Source of the DNA: Scolanthus callimorphus
Taxonomy: Eukaryota; Cnidaria; Anthozoa; Actiniaria; Edwardsiidae
Length of the DNA stretch: 64,000 bases
Reading direction: 5' to 3'
NCBI GenBank assembly: GCA_033964015.1
Contig: JAWWUD010000222.1
Location: 1 to 64,000, forward strand
The position numbers and the translations under genes were made by a program. A model generated the notes under the pieces. That model was not told the DNA's origin. It saw only the letters and a program-made list of their open reading frames with translations, and did no database searches. Numbering within the stretch: position 1 is the stretch's first letter; each line of letters opens with the position of its first letter. Positions 54,216 through 62,797 of the stretch are shown here, one piece after another.

Positions 54216-54400
54216 AGCAATAAAAATACTTTCTGCGTGCTCTCTGGTTTCTTACAAACACTCGGGGAATGTTGGTCGAACTGATAAAACTTGAAAGACA
54301 CTCGCCTTCGGTCGTGTCTTTCAAGTTTTGATCAGTTCTCCCAACATCCCCCTCGTGTTTGTAAGAAAGCAGAGAGCACGCGGAAAGTACTTTTATTGCT
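54216..54400. mobile_element. Foldback element with AGCAATAAAA ends
   Basis: AGCAATAAAAATACTTTCTGC...CTTGAAAGACACTCGCC is matched inverted up to GCGGAAAGTACTTTTATTGCT, with a loop of only a few bases. GTGTTTGTAAG at 54147 hints at an older copy alongside. Confidence 0.85.
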
Positions 54401-54980
54401 TAATGATAATTAGACTATCCTATCATAGACCATGACCTTGGCTGGTTTAAGAGCTGTGTCAGCCACTCCTTTGTTATTGTTTTCACCTTCGTCTTAGAAG
54501 ACGAATTATGTGTAGAAGTTAATAAACATCTAAAAACATAGTTTCAGTTTTGATTTACAAATCCAATCGAGATCATTTGCTCTATATTCTCTTAATCAGC
54601 AATGGAAATGGAGATTTCTCCGACTTGGTTGCTATGCTGTCAAAATGGCAGCCTGGCGCAGGCTTTAAAGAGTCTTGTCAGAGACTCTTGGTTTGTTTCA
54701 ACACATCAGAAGACGAATTACGTGTAGATATCTCGAAATAACCACCACAAACAAATATACTTGAATTACGTTCCATCGAAAGTATTGCGCTACATTTCTA
54801 AATCGGCCGATGGAAATGGATGCTTTCTCTCGCTAGGTTTCTAGGCTTACAAAATGGCGGCTGATGTGGTTCTCTCATAGGAGTAAACGATAGACATCCA
54901 CCATCTTTTAACTCCCTTTCAGGATGTTGCACTTTTATCGTAGCTTGCGTTCCGTCCACTCGATTCGAATACAACCCGCT

Positions 54981-55826
54981 CTAACTCTGTTTTGCACACC
55001 AAACACACATCTTGGTAATAAGCGAATACAAGCGGCCTAATATCACGAAATCTACACCGTAAAGAATGGGATTGATGGCAGAATTCATGTATACTATCGT
55101 TTCACTGAACTGAAAGCGAAGAAAAGCGGAGGTTCTATCGCCATTTTCCGAAGCTCACTTTCAGCAAATGGCAGACGAAATAAACGGCACATAACACAGG
55201 AAACATATAGTAACCACGAAAAGCCATTGTTAATAGCACGCGTTTGTAACCCTGGATATCAAGACGCCGCGCTCCTGAGGAGTCACTGGACATAGATAAG
55301 GTTGATTGCTTTAAAGGATTCTGAAGTAGCATATATCAACGTAGCCAGGATACAGTCACGATTATGAAGAATAGTCCTCGAGGATCCTTATTCTAATGCA
55401 TAACCTGTTAAAACAACTAAGGGCGTTAGGATGGAAACCAGACAGAATTATGGCACAGCGGACGCGGAAAAGAGTGACAACCGTGCGAATCGATTACGTA
55501 AGCGTATCGCTAGGTATCTATCGATCGATATGAGGGTTTCCATGAAAAGAGACGCGAGCGAAAATATAAAACAGCTCGTGAGAATTTTTCATGTTTGGCA
55601 CAGCACCGTAAACTTGCCTGTGTACTCTAAGTTAGCCATTGTGACAGCCACTGGTTGGGATATAAGCCCCACTCCAAGATCAGTGAATGCCAGGCTACAT
55701 AGCAGCACGTGTGAGGGGGAGCGCGGAGGGTTTAGTGCGCATGATCGATATAATAACGAGTCCATTTATAAAGTCGCCAGAGTGAAAGCATATGTTACCA
55801 GCAAATACGCTACGAACGGCCCCTCG
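54981..55826 (-). pseudogene. Degraded rhodopsin-type G-protein-coupled receptor
   Basis: On the minus strand three frames in turn give the landmarks of a class A receptor. TM1 end: INGLVIISIMRT. TM2: LLCSLAFTDLGVGLISQP. TM3 with its DRY motif: LASLFMETLISIDRYLAIRLR. TM4/5 scrap: LVSILTPLVVL. ICL3-TM6: YKRVLLTMAFRG followed by VLCAVYFVCHLL. TM7: VYMNSAINPILYG, which carries the NPxxY motif. It ends at TAG 54981-54983. Stops occur after TM2 (TGA), before TM4 (TAA) and inside TM6/ECL3, together with frame changes, so it is dead. The plus-strand ORF 55431-55946 is its shadow. Receptors of this style are numerous in cnidarians; the ligand class cannot be told. Confidence 0.8.
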
Positions 55827-56269
55827 TTAGTAAAGTATAACCGTTTTTGCTTCCTCGCAAAAACGTCACTGGCGTGTTTATCATTTTGTCTGCTTCTTCG
55901 TGACAACTTCCTGTCAGTCCTCGTGCTTCTGTCTCTTGATTTTTAAATTTCCTAAAAGAGCCCTACGAGAGCTTCGGCAATTGAAAGAGTTAGAAAATAA
56001 TATTGGAAATTTGCTCCTACAAAGTTGATATGATTGAAATTCTTCTTTTAGAACGATTCTGGTCACTTTCAGATGGTTTATAATCTTATCTTCCTTCTCT
56101 GCAAATGGTTTTTTCATCATCACCACGTAATTATTAAGAATGATATTTTTCTACTAACGTAGAGAATTGTCCTTCCCGCGGTATTGTAACTGTGATTCTT
56201 CACAGTTATTATTTTCCATCAGCCCTGCCGTTTGAGGCTGTAACTAAACGTTCTTGTCTGAAATAGAAA

Positions 56270-56630
56270 GCGTCCAGTTTTCCAAGCTTTACAGTTTTTT
56301 CTTCGCAGTGTGCTTTTCTGTGGAGTCCAAAAACACTACAATTGGCTTTATGATGTAATCTCCAGTACGCGTTTTTGCCTGCTGGATTTTTCGGATAGAA
56401 AGAGTACAAGCTTCCAAAACTTTACAGTTTGTATTCCGATGGTGACGGTCTTTGGAAGCAGTGGAGTCAGAAAAGCTTAGCAAGTGGCCTCAGAAGTAAG
56501 TAACGTGTTTACATTAGTCATACGTCTGTGTTGGAGTATTTGCTGACAAATAGAGACAGTTTGTCTTCCAGTTTGATCCATGTAGAGTCCAAATATAAAC
56601 ACTTAGCAAGTGGCTTCAGGATCTCTTCGA
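56270..56630. repeat. About three diverged tandem units near 150 bp
   Basis: CTTTACAGTTTTT/CTTTACAGTTTG, then TGTGGAGTCCAAAAACAC / AGTGGAGTCAGAAAAGC / TGTAGAGTCCAAATATAAACAC and GCAAGTGGC(C/T)TCAG recur in the same order. No gene between 55830 and 56660. Confidence 0.5.
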
Positions 56631-56661
56631 TTCTCCGTAGTACATGTTAGTAGTATTAGAG

Positions 56662-56795
56662 GACGGCCGTTTTTGCCGCTGGTTAGAGAGAAGGGTACTG
56701 ATTGGTTGATAGGGTGGTTCGGGTCAAACCGGATTGGTTGGAGGGGAAAGAGGGTTACCATATATGGCACGTAACCAGCGGCAAAAAGGGCCGTT
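56662..56795. promoter_or_regulatory. Inverted pair at the start of the virus-like block
   Basis: GGCCGTTTTTGCCGCTGGTT at 56663 is matched inverted by AACCAGCGGCAAAAAGGGCC at 56770. From here on the density of ORFs and the GC content rise sharply. It could be the edge of the integrated element, part of a terminal repeat, or a regulatory palindrome. The other end of the element is outside the window, so no terminal repeat can be confirmed. Confidence 0.45.
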
Positions 56796-56855
56796 TTTGC
56801 ACGGTTTCATTTCACAATTCGAGATGCCGCTGGTAAAATGCCGCTGCTAAAAGGG

Positions 56856-56863
56856 TATAAAAG
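56856..56863 (+). promoter_or_regulatory. TATA box (TATAAAAG) of the zinc-finger gene
   Basis: TATAAAAG stands 32 bases before the ATG at 56895, preceded by two GCCGCTG words at 56826 and 56840. Confidence 0.65.
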
Positions 56864-56894
56864 AGGACGTACGAGTGGATCGCGGTGGTAGACG

Positions 56895-57118
56895 ATGGAG
56901 TTCGTGTGCGCCATGTGTGGGAGGAAGTATACGGTGAAATCGAATTTAACACGCCATCAGTGGCGGAACACGAAGGGAAAGAACATCGCTGTGAGGTTTG
57001 TGGAAAACATTTCAAAAGGAAAGATGTTTTGAAGAGGCATAAGCAACGGCTTCATTGGACTGCATGGTGTGGAACCTGTGGTCAACGGCTCAAGCCTGAA
57101 AATGGCGAGAGAGCCTAA
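56895..57118 (+). pseudogene. Small C2H2 zinc-finger protein with a frame change between fingers
   Basis: ATG at 56895 gives a first finger, FVCAMCGRKYTVKSNLTRH, up to its first histidine. The matching second histidine and the second finger, RCEVCGKHFKRKDVLKRHKQRLH, are in the next frame, as is a third CxxC (WCGTCGQRL). A one-base change near 56960 is enough to explain this. About 75 residues in all. It is the first gene of the virus-like block and has its own TATA box. A DNA-binding regulator is plausible; nothing links it to a particular viral family. Confidence 0.7.
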
Positions 57119-57182
57119 GTCTTTTTTTTATTTATAGAAGCGCGTTTTCAGATTTTATTGCCGCTGCCGCTGGAAAACAGAC

Positions 57183-57191
57183 TATATTAAA
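57183..57191 (+). promoter_or_regulatory. TATA-like box (TATATTAAA)
   Basis: 40 bases before the ATG at 57231, just after GCCGCTGCCGCTGG at 57162. Confidence 0.5.
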
Positions 57192-57230
57192 GCGAGCACC
57201 CCTTCGCGATCACCATTTTGGCGAGCAATC

Positions 57231-57644
57231 ATGGAAGACTCTGTGTATTGGGTTCGTTGTTATGATCAACATGGAAAAGAAATGCCTTCTAAAGAGATGG
57301 CGGCCATGATGAATAAAGAGGCGCAAAGAGGGTTTGTTCCTGCTTACATCAACGAGCTTGACCGTCAGCGAGTAGTTCAAGTGTTACCTGGGTTGAAGCA
57401 TTGTAGTAATGTGTTAGACGAGGTGCGCACCATTTTGTTCTCCATGATCGGAGCGATGGAAGGGAACAAGGACGACGACGATTATGCTTCGAGTGGTGGT
57501 CCTTCGAATTATTGTTTGAAATATCAAGAGTTTATGGAGAAGCTGGAGGAGTTACAAACGATCCGCGAAGGTTACGAGTTTGACGACTGGTACAAGATGT
57601 TTGTCAAGATGAAATTGATTTCGGACAAAAAACTGAACTTTTGA
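57231..57644 (+). CDS. Virus-like block ORF, 137 residues, unknown
   Basis: Intact frame, starting MEDSVYWVRCYDQHGKEM. It is mainly helical in pattern, with acidic DDDDYA near residue 85 and an aromatic-rich end (DDWYKMFVKMKL). It has its own TATA-like box upstream and an AATAAA at 57796 downstream, so it may be a single transcription unit. No family recognised. The start is the first ATG after the promoter and keeps a coherent N-terminus. Confidence 0.6.
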   Translation: MEDSVYWVRCYDQHGKEMPSKEMAAMMNKEAQRGFVPAYINELDRQRVVQVLPGLKHCSNVLDEVRTILFSMIGAMEGNKDDDDYASSGGPSNYCLKYQEFMEKLEELQTIREGYEFDDWYKMFVKMKLISDKKLNF

Positions 57645-57795
57645 TTGTCTTTCTGTACGAACTACTCGTTTGGCCTTCTCGTCTCTTTGTTTGGAACTCG
57701 AGCGCCTTACCCGGCTCGCTAGCAAATCAACTAACAGCGCAACGTTTAATCTACAAACTTGATTGGTGCAAATAATATAGTCACGTGAACGAATC

Positions 57796-57801
57796 AATAA
57801 A
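57796..57801 (+). terminator. Polyadenylation signal
   Basis: AATAAA 152 bases after the stop at 57644, followed at once by CAGCAGCGGCAG (the boundary motif inverted) and the next TATA box. Confidence 0.5.
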
Positions 57802-57832
57802 CCAGCAGCGGCAGTTTGTGTGTGTGTTTTTC

Positions 57833-57839
57833 TATAAAG
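57833..57839 (+). promoter_or_regulatory. TATA box (TATAAAG)
   Basis: 43 bases before ATG 57876, after a (GT)n stretch; it would drive the run of five overlapping or abutting ORFs that follows. Confidence 0.6.
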
Positions 57840-57875
57840 TGGGAGGGAGGGATTGTAGGGTGTAAGTTGAGCAAG

Positions 57876-58256
57876 ATGATCGAAGACGTAGCTTGTGCCG
57901 CGTCTTATTTGGACGAGTTAGTCGCGTTGTATTTGGGGTATTGGAAGAACCGAGAGTCGATGCAGATTCAGCGTTCGGTGAGGAACGAGATTGTTCGTCA
58001 TGCGAACAATCTTGCAATCGCCTTGAATGAGAGCATGGTCTCGAGGTGCGCAGCGCCATTAGCAAAGAAGCAGGAGTTTTACCGAGACTGTATGGAGTCC
58101 ATTTTCGAATTGCTAGCCGACAACGAGTTACAGTGCGCTGCTACTCGCGATGACGGGATCCTATTTGCCGCTGTGATCTCGTCGTTGAGAGAGTACTTTG
58201 CCATTGCATACAGAAAGTTCAGTTTCTATCATAGCCATTATGGAGGAAAGGTTTAA
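57876..58256 (+). CDS. Virus-like block ORF, 126 residues, unknown
   Basis: ATG 57876 (MIEDVACAASYLDELV) follows the TATA box; the frame is open further up without an ATG of its own that would suit the promoter. The protein is predicted mostly helical (IVRHANNLAIALNESM, SSLREYFAIAYRKF) with a few cysteines and no membrane segment. It overlaps the next gene by 17 bases in another frame, a viral style of packing. No family recognised. Confidence 0.6.
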   Translation: MIEDVACAASYLDELVALYLGYWKNRESMQIQRSVRNEIVRHANNLAIALNESMVSRCAAPLAKKQEFYRDCMESIFELLADNELQCAATRDDGILFAAVISSLREYFAIAYRKFSFYHSHYGGKV

Positions 58257-58497
58257 TAAGGTGCTGAGACGTTATGTTGCTTTTCAACGTTCTTCTGATT
58301 TGTTCTGGTTGACGCGTCGTCTGGAAACCGTTTCGCCTTATTTTAAACATGTATTGTATTTTTACGAGGGGCGGGCATTTTTCACCCGACTCCCGAGTAC
58401 AGATCTATCCGGTGACGTTGCTATGGGTGCATTGGAGTTTGGAGCTGCAGCGGCACTGGTATGGGATAAAAAGGAGAAGTCGCAGAAAGGACGGTGA
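58240..58497 (+). CDS. Virus-like block ORF, 85 residues, unknown
   Basis: ATG 58240 (MEERFNKVLRRYVAFQ) lies inside the end of the previous ORF. The N-terminal half is basic and aromatic (LFWLTRRLETVSPYFKHVLYFYEG); a short small-residue helix (MGALEFGAAAALVW) may be weakly hydrophobic. It stops four bases before the next ATG. No family recognised. Confidence 0.55.
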   Translation: MEERFNKVLRRYVAFQRSSDLFWLTRRLETVSPYFKHVLYFYEGRAFFTRLPSTDLSGDVAMGALEFGAAAALVWDKKEKSQKGR

Positions 58498-58501
58498 GAC
58501 C

Positions 58502-58948
58502 ATGCCTCGTTCGCTACGAACACGTTTGCGACAGCAAAAATCCCGCCACAAACGCCAAATGCAACGCGCTTTGGCGGCGCATCGCAAGCAACAAGGTCGA
58601 CTTTACGAAGATTTTCTGTTGTTAAAGTATTGGGCACCCCAGCATTATTTTGGATGTTCTGTTTTTCGAGCCATTTTAGATTCGAATCTTGCGGTCTTGG
58701 CAAATCAACTATGTTTGAACACGGTGAACGCCATTCGTTCAAAGTTGACGAACCTCCCTTCGTATTTTCGTGCGGCATGCCAGCGAGTCGACGAGGCGAA
58801 GTTGTCGTCCAAGACGAGAGAGGAGATCAAGCGGTTCAATATGGTGATCGTTCCTTATGACGTGTTTTCTGTGTCGCAACAGCGCCAACTCGCATCGGCG
58901 ACAGGAAAAGACGATTTGTCTGTGGTGGCGTGCTATTTACATCACTGA
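58502..58948 (+). CDS. Virus-like block ORF, 148 residues, basic N-terminus
   Basis: ATG 58502 follows the previous stop by four bases. The frame is open back to 58349, but that part overlaps the previous gene and reads poorly. The first 33 residues are strongly basic (MPRSLRTRLRQQKSRHKRQ), suggesting binding to nucleic acid or a nuclear signal. The rest is helical with VPYDVFSVSQQRQL near the end. Function unknown. Confidence 0.6.
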   Translation: MPRSLRTRLRQQKSRHKRQMQRALAAHRKQQGRLYEDFLLLKYWAPQHYFGCSVFRAILDSNLAVLANQLCLNTVNAIRSKLTNLPSYFRAACQRVDEAKLSSKTREEIKRFNMVIVPYDVFSVSQQRQLASATGKDDLSVVACYLHH

Positions 58949-58971
58949 AAAAACGCGATTCCGTCTCAGAC

Positions 58972-59280
58972 ATGGATTGTCCTCGTTGCGAGATGCAGCT
59001 GAGAGCCAACGCTGAGTTGTTCTTAAGACTGTTTCACGGCTTGTCTGTTTTGAGACAATTTTCCATTTCTCTCCAAGATCGTGCCGGGCATCGTCTGGTG
59101 TCCGAATTGCTGATGTTGACGTTACCCCACCCTTACGTCCGTCATGACGGGTTGACACGTTATTTCCGACAACCGTATTTGGAAGAGAATGAAAACGAGG
59201 CAAGTCCTGAAGTTGTCGCTGCCGCTACCATTTTACTCGAAATGAAAGGCAGTGCACGTTCTTTGAACAGAGTGGGCTAA
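58972..59280 (+). CDS. Virus-like block ORF, 102 residues, unknown
   Basis: ATG 58972 starts MDCPRCEMQLRANAELFLRL, with a CxxC at the very N-terminus, then a helical stretch and an acidic ENENEASPE linker. It ends nine bases before the next ATG. No family recognised. Confidence 0.55.
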   Translation: MDCPRCEMQLRANAELFLRLFHGLSVLRQFSISLQDRAGHRLVSELLMLTLPHPYVRHDGLTRYFRQPYLEENENEASPEVVAAATILLEMKGSARSLNRVG

Positions 59281-59289
59281 ACGAGCATC

Positions 59290-60246
59290 ATGGCAGGATC
59301 TCTTTATGATATGAGTTATTTGATGGTGAACGAAGGTCGTCGTTGCTGTCGTTGCGTGGAGTGTTTGTTTCCTGTCTTCCCACGTCCTTGCAACTGTTTT
59401 CATGGGTTCATGGTGGTTTATGGCGAAGAGCAAGGAAACGGGACCTCAACCTCTGGGATGATGACCGTCATGATGATGTTCAACCTTTCTGCTAAGAACG
59501 ACTGGTTTCAGATGAATTGGCAGGAGTTTCACGATGCGTTTAAGAACAAAGTTGTAGAGTGGGTTCGAGAAGCGACGTTCCGCTATTCCAAGAACTTGCA
59601 CGCTGCCTGTGTCTACGGTCTAGACGGTGTTGAAACCCAGCCGGATGTCTATTGCTTCGACATTCATAATGCGTTTTTCAAGGGTTCGTTCTATTACGAA
59701 GGACCACTGTTTATGCCAAAGAAACTGTATAGTTTGAGCGCGTCTTTTTTGTCACGCGTCGACTCTTTTTTCTGTTTGAAGACCGGTATTGGCATTATTA
59801 CGCCAGCTTGGCGAAGACTCTGTGTTCGCGTCGAATCGTAGATGCTAGATACGATTCACTGAATGCAACGCTCTGGACGAACAAATCCACCTGTTATTGT
59901 ACACATTTTGTGATTCGAAAAAAAGGGCCATGCTCGTTACGTCACCTGGCGTATTTGACGTGTCGCCAGCATTTTATGAAACACCGTCGTGTCGGCACCT
60001 TTGGGTTGATTCACGAGTATTTTATGACCTTTCTACATGAAACCGTAGGAAGAATTCAAAAAGGATGAGCGTGATGAGCGCGCCTTTGACTTGTTGTATT
60101 CTTCGGACGTGTCTTTGTTTTCGTTGCACGAGATTCGGGAAGACGGCTTAAATCTTTTTAATTACGATTCTAGATCGATAGGATGGAATGATGCGAAACC
60201 CTGTGTAATGCGTCAACGACAAAAGATTGTTCTTGTTAATCAATAA
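59290..60246 (+). pseudogene. Virus-like block gene of about 318 codons with two compensating frame changes
   Basis: The first frame (59290-59841) starts MAGSLYDMSYLMVNEGRR with a cysteine cluster CCRCVEC...PCNC (residues 19-36). After about 59750 the better reading is one frame over (FEDRYWHYYASLAKTL ... FGLIHEYFMTFLHETVG) to 60062. Then the first frame resumes (DERDERAFDLLYSSDVSLFS) to TAA 60244-60246, which overlaps an AATAAA. Each switch lies next to a homopolymer (T6 near 59745-59771, A5 near 60058). The cysteines may bind zinc. No family recognised. Two opposite indels that restore the frame suggest either assembly errors or decay. Confidence 0.55.
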
Positions 60247-60247
60247 A
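60242..60247 (+). terminator. Polyadenylation signal overlapping a stop codon
   Basis: CAATAAAG: the TAA stop of the preceding gene is part of AATAAA. A CATAAAG at 60285 stands 46 bases before the next ATG and may serve as its TATA element. Confidence 0.55.
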
Positions 60248-60331
60248 GACGTTGTATCTGTATATGTGTGCATGTGTTTTTTTTCATAAAGAGAACGAAC
60301 ACGACTTAGCAACTCTATTCAACGTTAGACA

Positions 60332-61227
60332 ATGGGTTTGATCCGTTTGGTGTTGAAGAGTGTGCTTGTGGTGAGTGGCGTCGTGGTGGCTGCTTTTGGA
60401 GTAGGATTTGCCGCTGGGGTGTCGTTAATGCTGTTAGATAGAAACAGGACGACACGGCCAGACCGGGGCAGACCCACGATGGCGAGCGAAGCGTGCGCAA
60501 CCCACTGTGATCAGTTGTTGGCGTTGGTGTCCGGGTATTCTTCCAAGATGGCGACTTTGGTAAACGAGGACTTGGATCCTGAAACGGAAGTGAAATTGAT
60601 CGATCAAGATGGATTTACGATTCAATTGGAAGAGGTGATCAAGGAGTGTCTGACGGAGAGTGTGAAGCACTGGATCCTATTTTATCGACATCATCAGCAA
60701 GTGCTGTCCATGTTGACCTCGTTGTGCCAGTTTCCCCAACACATGAAGGTAGGGGATGCTACGTTGTTCGTGTTACTGCTGGCCCAAACGAAGGACGTGT
60801 TGACGGTGATGCGAAAATTGTCCATATGGCAAGAAGACTCGTTTTTGCTCCGGGAACTGAAAGGAGATCAGATGCGGGTGTTTCTGGCTATGGACCGAAC
60901 GTTGGATTATGTGAGTCACTTACTCCGATGTTATATTCACGAGTCGGGTCTGCCTAAAACCTCGTTGGCAAGTATCAAACAGGACTTTGAGTTTGCCGCC
61001 TTTTATCCATGTTTGGTTATTGTGCCCTGTTGCAAGTGGTTCAGCTCGGTCTGGAAGAATGGTACGGGGAAAATACGTCGCCACACGAAGAGTACGGCAA
61101 GTTCGTTTTTCCCAAAACCAATTGCTACTGGTTAAAAAACTGGGTGGACGGTCTATTTGGCGCGATGAATGACGTGATTGACAAAACGAAACGTTTGACC
61201 AATCCCGTGGAAGGCGACAGACTATAA
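60332..61227 (+). pseudogene. Virus-like block gene of about 298 codons, N-terminal membrane segment, one frame change
   Basis: MGLIRLVLKSVLVVSGVVVA opens a hydrophobic stretch (residues about 5-36, rich in V, A, G), which is a signal anchor or membrane span, followed by RNRTTRPDRGR. A long helical part follows (CATHCDQLLALVSG, LLRCYIHESGL). After FEFAAFYP near 61000 the sense passes to the next frame (GYCALLQVVQLGLEEWYGE ... KTNCYWLKNWVDGLFG), ending at TAA 61225-61227. The switch lies at a TTTT. The stop overlaps the next gene's TATA box. A membrane-associated structural protein is possible; no family recognised. Confidence 0.55.
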
Positions 61228-61229
61228 AG
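61223..61229 (+). promoter_or_regulatory. TATA box (TATAAAG)
   Basis: 41 bases before ATG 61270; it shares bases with the preceding stop codon. Confidence 0.55.
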
Positions 61230-61269
61230 TGCGCTTGTTGTACGATCCCGCTCATTTCGTTCCTTCATC

Positions 61270-61647
61270 ATGGCCAGTACCAAAACGTCTGCACAACGCC
61301 AATGGCGTCACCTTCGTGCTTGTTGTCAGCTCTTGACTTCGTCTATTGGTGAAGTGTGTGAGCCCATCACCAACCCCATCCAACAAAGAACCTTGGCAGG
61401 ACAGATTTTCACCATGATGGATGCTTTAGAACAGCTCTCTACGACAGGTCAGCTCTGGAAAAGCAAGACTGCAGAGATGTCGTTTCACCAAAAGGAGGTG
61501 GTAAAGGTGTTGCGTCGATGGGAAGAAATGAAATGGGAACATCTGGTGGAACACAGTGAGGAGGAGGACACGTCGTCGTCCGAGGAGGAAGAGGAGGAGG
61601 AGGAGGAGGAAGAAAAAAAAGATGTGCATATTCACATTCATTCGTAA
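61270..61647 (+). CDS. Virus-like block ORF, 125 residues, acidic tail
   Basis: MASTKTSAQRQWRHLRACCQ starts a helical body that ends in an unusual acidic run (eleven glutamates after DTSSSE, residues about 96-115) and the closing KKDVHIHIHS with alternating H and I. Its own TATA box is 41 bases upstream. Acidic tails of this sort occur on histone-binding or nuclear proteins, but nothing else supports that role. Confidence 0.6.
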   Translation: MASTKTSAQRQWRHLRACCQLLTSSIGEVCEPITNPIQQRTLAGQIFTMMDALEQLSTTGQLWKSKTAEMSFHQKEVVKVLRRWEEMKWEHLVEHSEEEDTSSSEEEEEEEEEEEKKDVHIHIHS

Positions 61648-61649
61648 CG

Positions 61650-61670
61650 TTTGCCGCTGCCGCCGTTTTT
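61650..61670 (+). promoter_or_regulatory. GCCGCTG boundary motif
   Basis: TTTGCCGCTGCCGCCGTTTTTAAG between two genes. The word GCCGCTG, or its inverse, also stands at 56668, 56773, 56826, 56840, 57162, 57168 and 57805, each time between genes of the block. Confidence 0.5.
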
Positions 61671-61711
61671 AAGAAGAAAAAAAAACCCTTAAAAAACCCT
61701 GAACCCTCTAG

Positions 61712-62680
61712 ATGAACCAGTTCAAAATGAGTACCTTGGTTGGATTTTGTCCTTCGTACTGCTGCTGTCAAGGGTTTGTCCTTTCCAGAGATGAGGCTGA
61801 TGCGGTCTGCAAGCAATTAATGCATCTGATCGTCGCCCTGTGCCAACGACGCATTGGACTGGCTGAAGATTTTGCGAAACTCCAGTCCGCTTGGTCAGGA
61901 CCGTTGTTAACCGGGGAAGACGCTGGGCGTAAGAAGACGCGCTTTTTGTCGGCGGTCAACTCCCTTCACCACATGGTACAGGTTCGAGAACAGGCTCAAC
62001 CCTGTTCGACTTGTTTTTTCAACCAATCAAGCGGACCAGATCAGCTTTGTGCTCGTTGTCATTTGGACAATGTTCTCATTCCTCACCCCAAGAGGGGAAG
62101 AAAGCGACAGACGGACGAGGAAGAAGAAGAGCAGATCCCGTATCAAGGGTTTGGCGATCCATCCCCAGCCAAGGAAGAGGATGGGAAGATCGAGTCCATG
62201 TTTGGGAAGATAAACAAGCGAAGAGGGTATCGTTGCCGAGAAGGATGTATCAACAGCGACCATAAGGGCCCCAATGTCCTTTTTTCAGCGTGTATTGTCC
62301 CCAAGAAGAAGAAGAAGTTATGCGACGAAAGGTGTGTCACCCCAGGTCATCCAGGCTTATTTTCGTCCTGTCAAATTCCCGACAAGCTGGAAGAGAAGAA
62401 AAGCACCGATGAAAAGGGAACCTCAAGTGGCGATGTTAGTACGACCACCTCAAGTGGTGGTGGTTTTGGTATTGAGGCGCCGGCGATCTTCGGCCCCAGT
62501 TTTGGTGCAAAAACCTCAAGTGGCGATGTTAGTACGACCACCTCAAGTGGTGGTGGTTTTGGTGCAAACACCTCAAGCAGTTTTCTTGCGAAATCCTCAA
62601 GTGGTGGTTTTGGTAGTGGGGTGCCCGCGACCTTCGGCAACAGTTTTGGTAGTGGGATGCCCGGCAGCGGACTGTTCTGA
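61712..62680 (+). CDS. Virus-like block protein with zinc-knuckle-like modules and an FG-repeat tail, 322 residues
   Basis: Intact frame from ATG 61712 (a second ATG at 61727 is possible). Residues about 1-95 are helical with CCCQ and a CSTC...CARC pair. A nuclear-signal-like KRGRKRQTDEEEEE lies near 127. Two modules with the same spacing follow, CREGCINSDH...C and CDERCVTPGH...C, which look like CCHC zinc knuckles, separated by PKKKKK. From about 225 the tail is S/T/G-rich with six FG dipeptides in GGGFG or SFG settings and a directly repeated TSSGDVSTTTSSGGGFG. FG tails are typical of nucleoporins; here a viral or element-encoded mimic that contacts the nuclear pore or its import receptors is a guess. 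Confidence 0.65.
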   Translation: MNQFKMSTLVGFCPSYCCCQGFVLSRDEADAVCKQLMHLIVALCQRRIGLAEDFAKLQSAWSGPLLTGEDAGRKKTRFLSAVNSLHHMVQVREQAQPCSTCFFNQSSGPDQLCARCHLDNVLIPHPKRGRKRQTDEEEEEQIPYQGFGDPSPAKEEDGKIESMFGKINKRRGYRCREGCINSDHKGPNVLFSACIVPKKKKKLCDERCVTPGHPGLFSSCQIPDKLEEKKSTDEKGTSSGDVSTTTSSGGGFGIEAPAIFGPSFGAKTSSGDVSTTTSSGGGFGANTSSSFLAKSSSGGFGSGVPATFGNSFGSGMPGSGLF

Positions 62681-62732
62681 AACAAAAGACAAAAGTAGAT
62701 TAGTAGTGCATGTATCAGGTAAAAAAAAAGGG

Positions 62733-62738
62733 AATAAA
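62733..62738 (+). terminator. Polyadenylation signal
   Basis: AATAAA 53 bases after the stop at 62680 and 60 before the next ATG; it may serve as a TATA-like element as well. Confidence 0.45.
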
Positions 62739-62797
62739 ACGGTGTGTTTGTTTCACGTGGACTCATTGTTTTCTTGGAGTCGAAACGGGTAGCGAAA

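Noticed and set aside
55431..55946. 171-residue plus-strand ORF
   Set aside because: Shadow of the minus-strand GPCR remnant; no motif of its own.
61430..61816. Minus-strand proline- and leucine-rich ORFs in the virus-like block
   Set aside because: Shadows of the acidic GAG/GAA tail on the plus strand.
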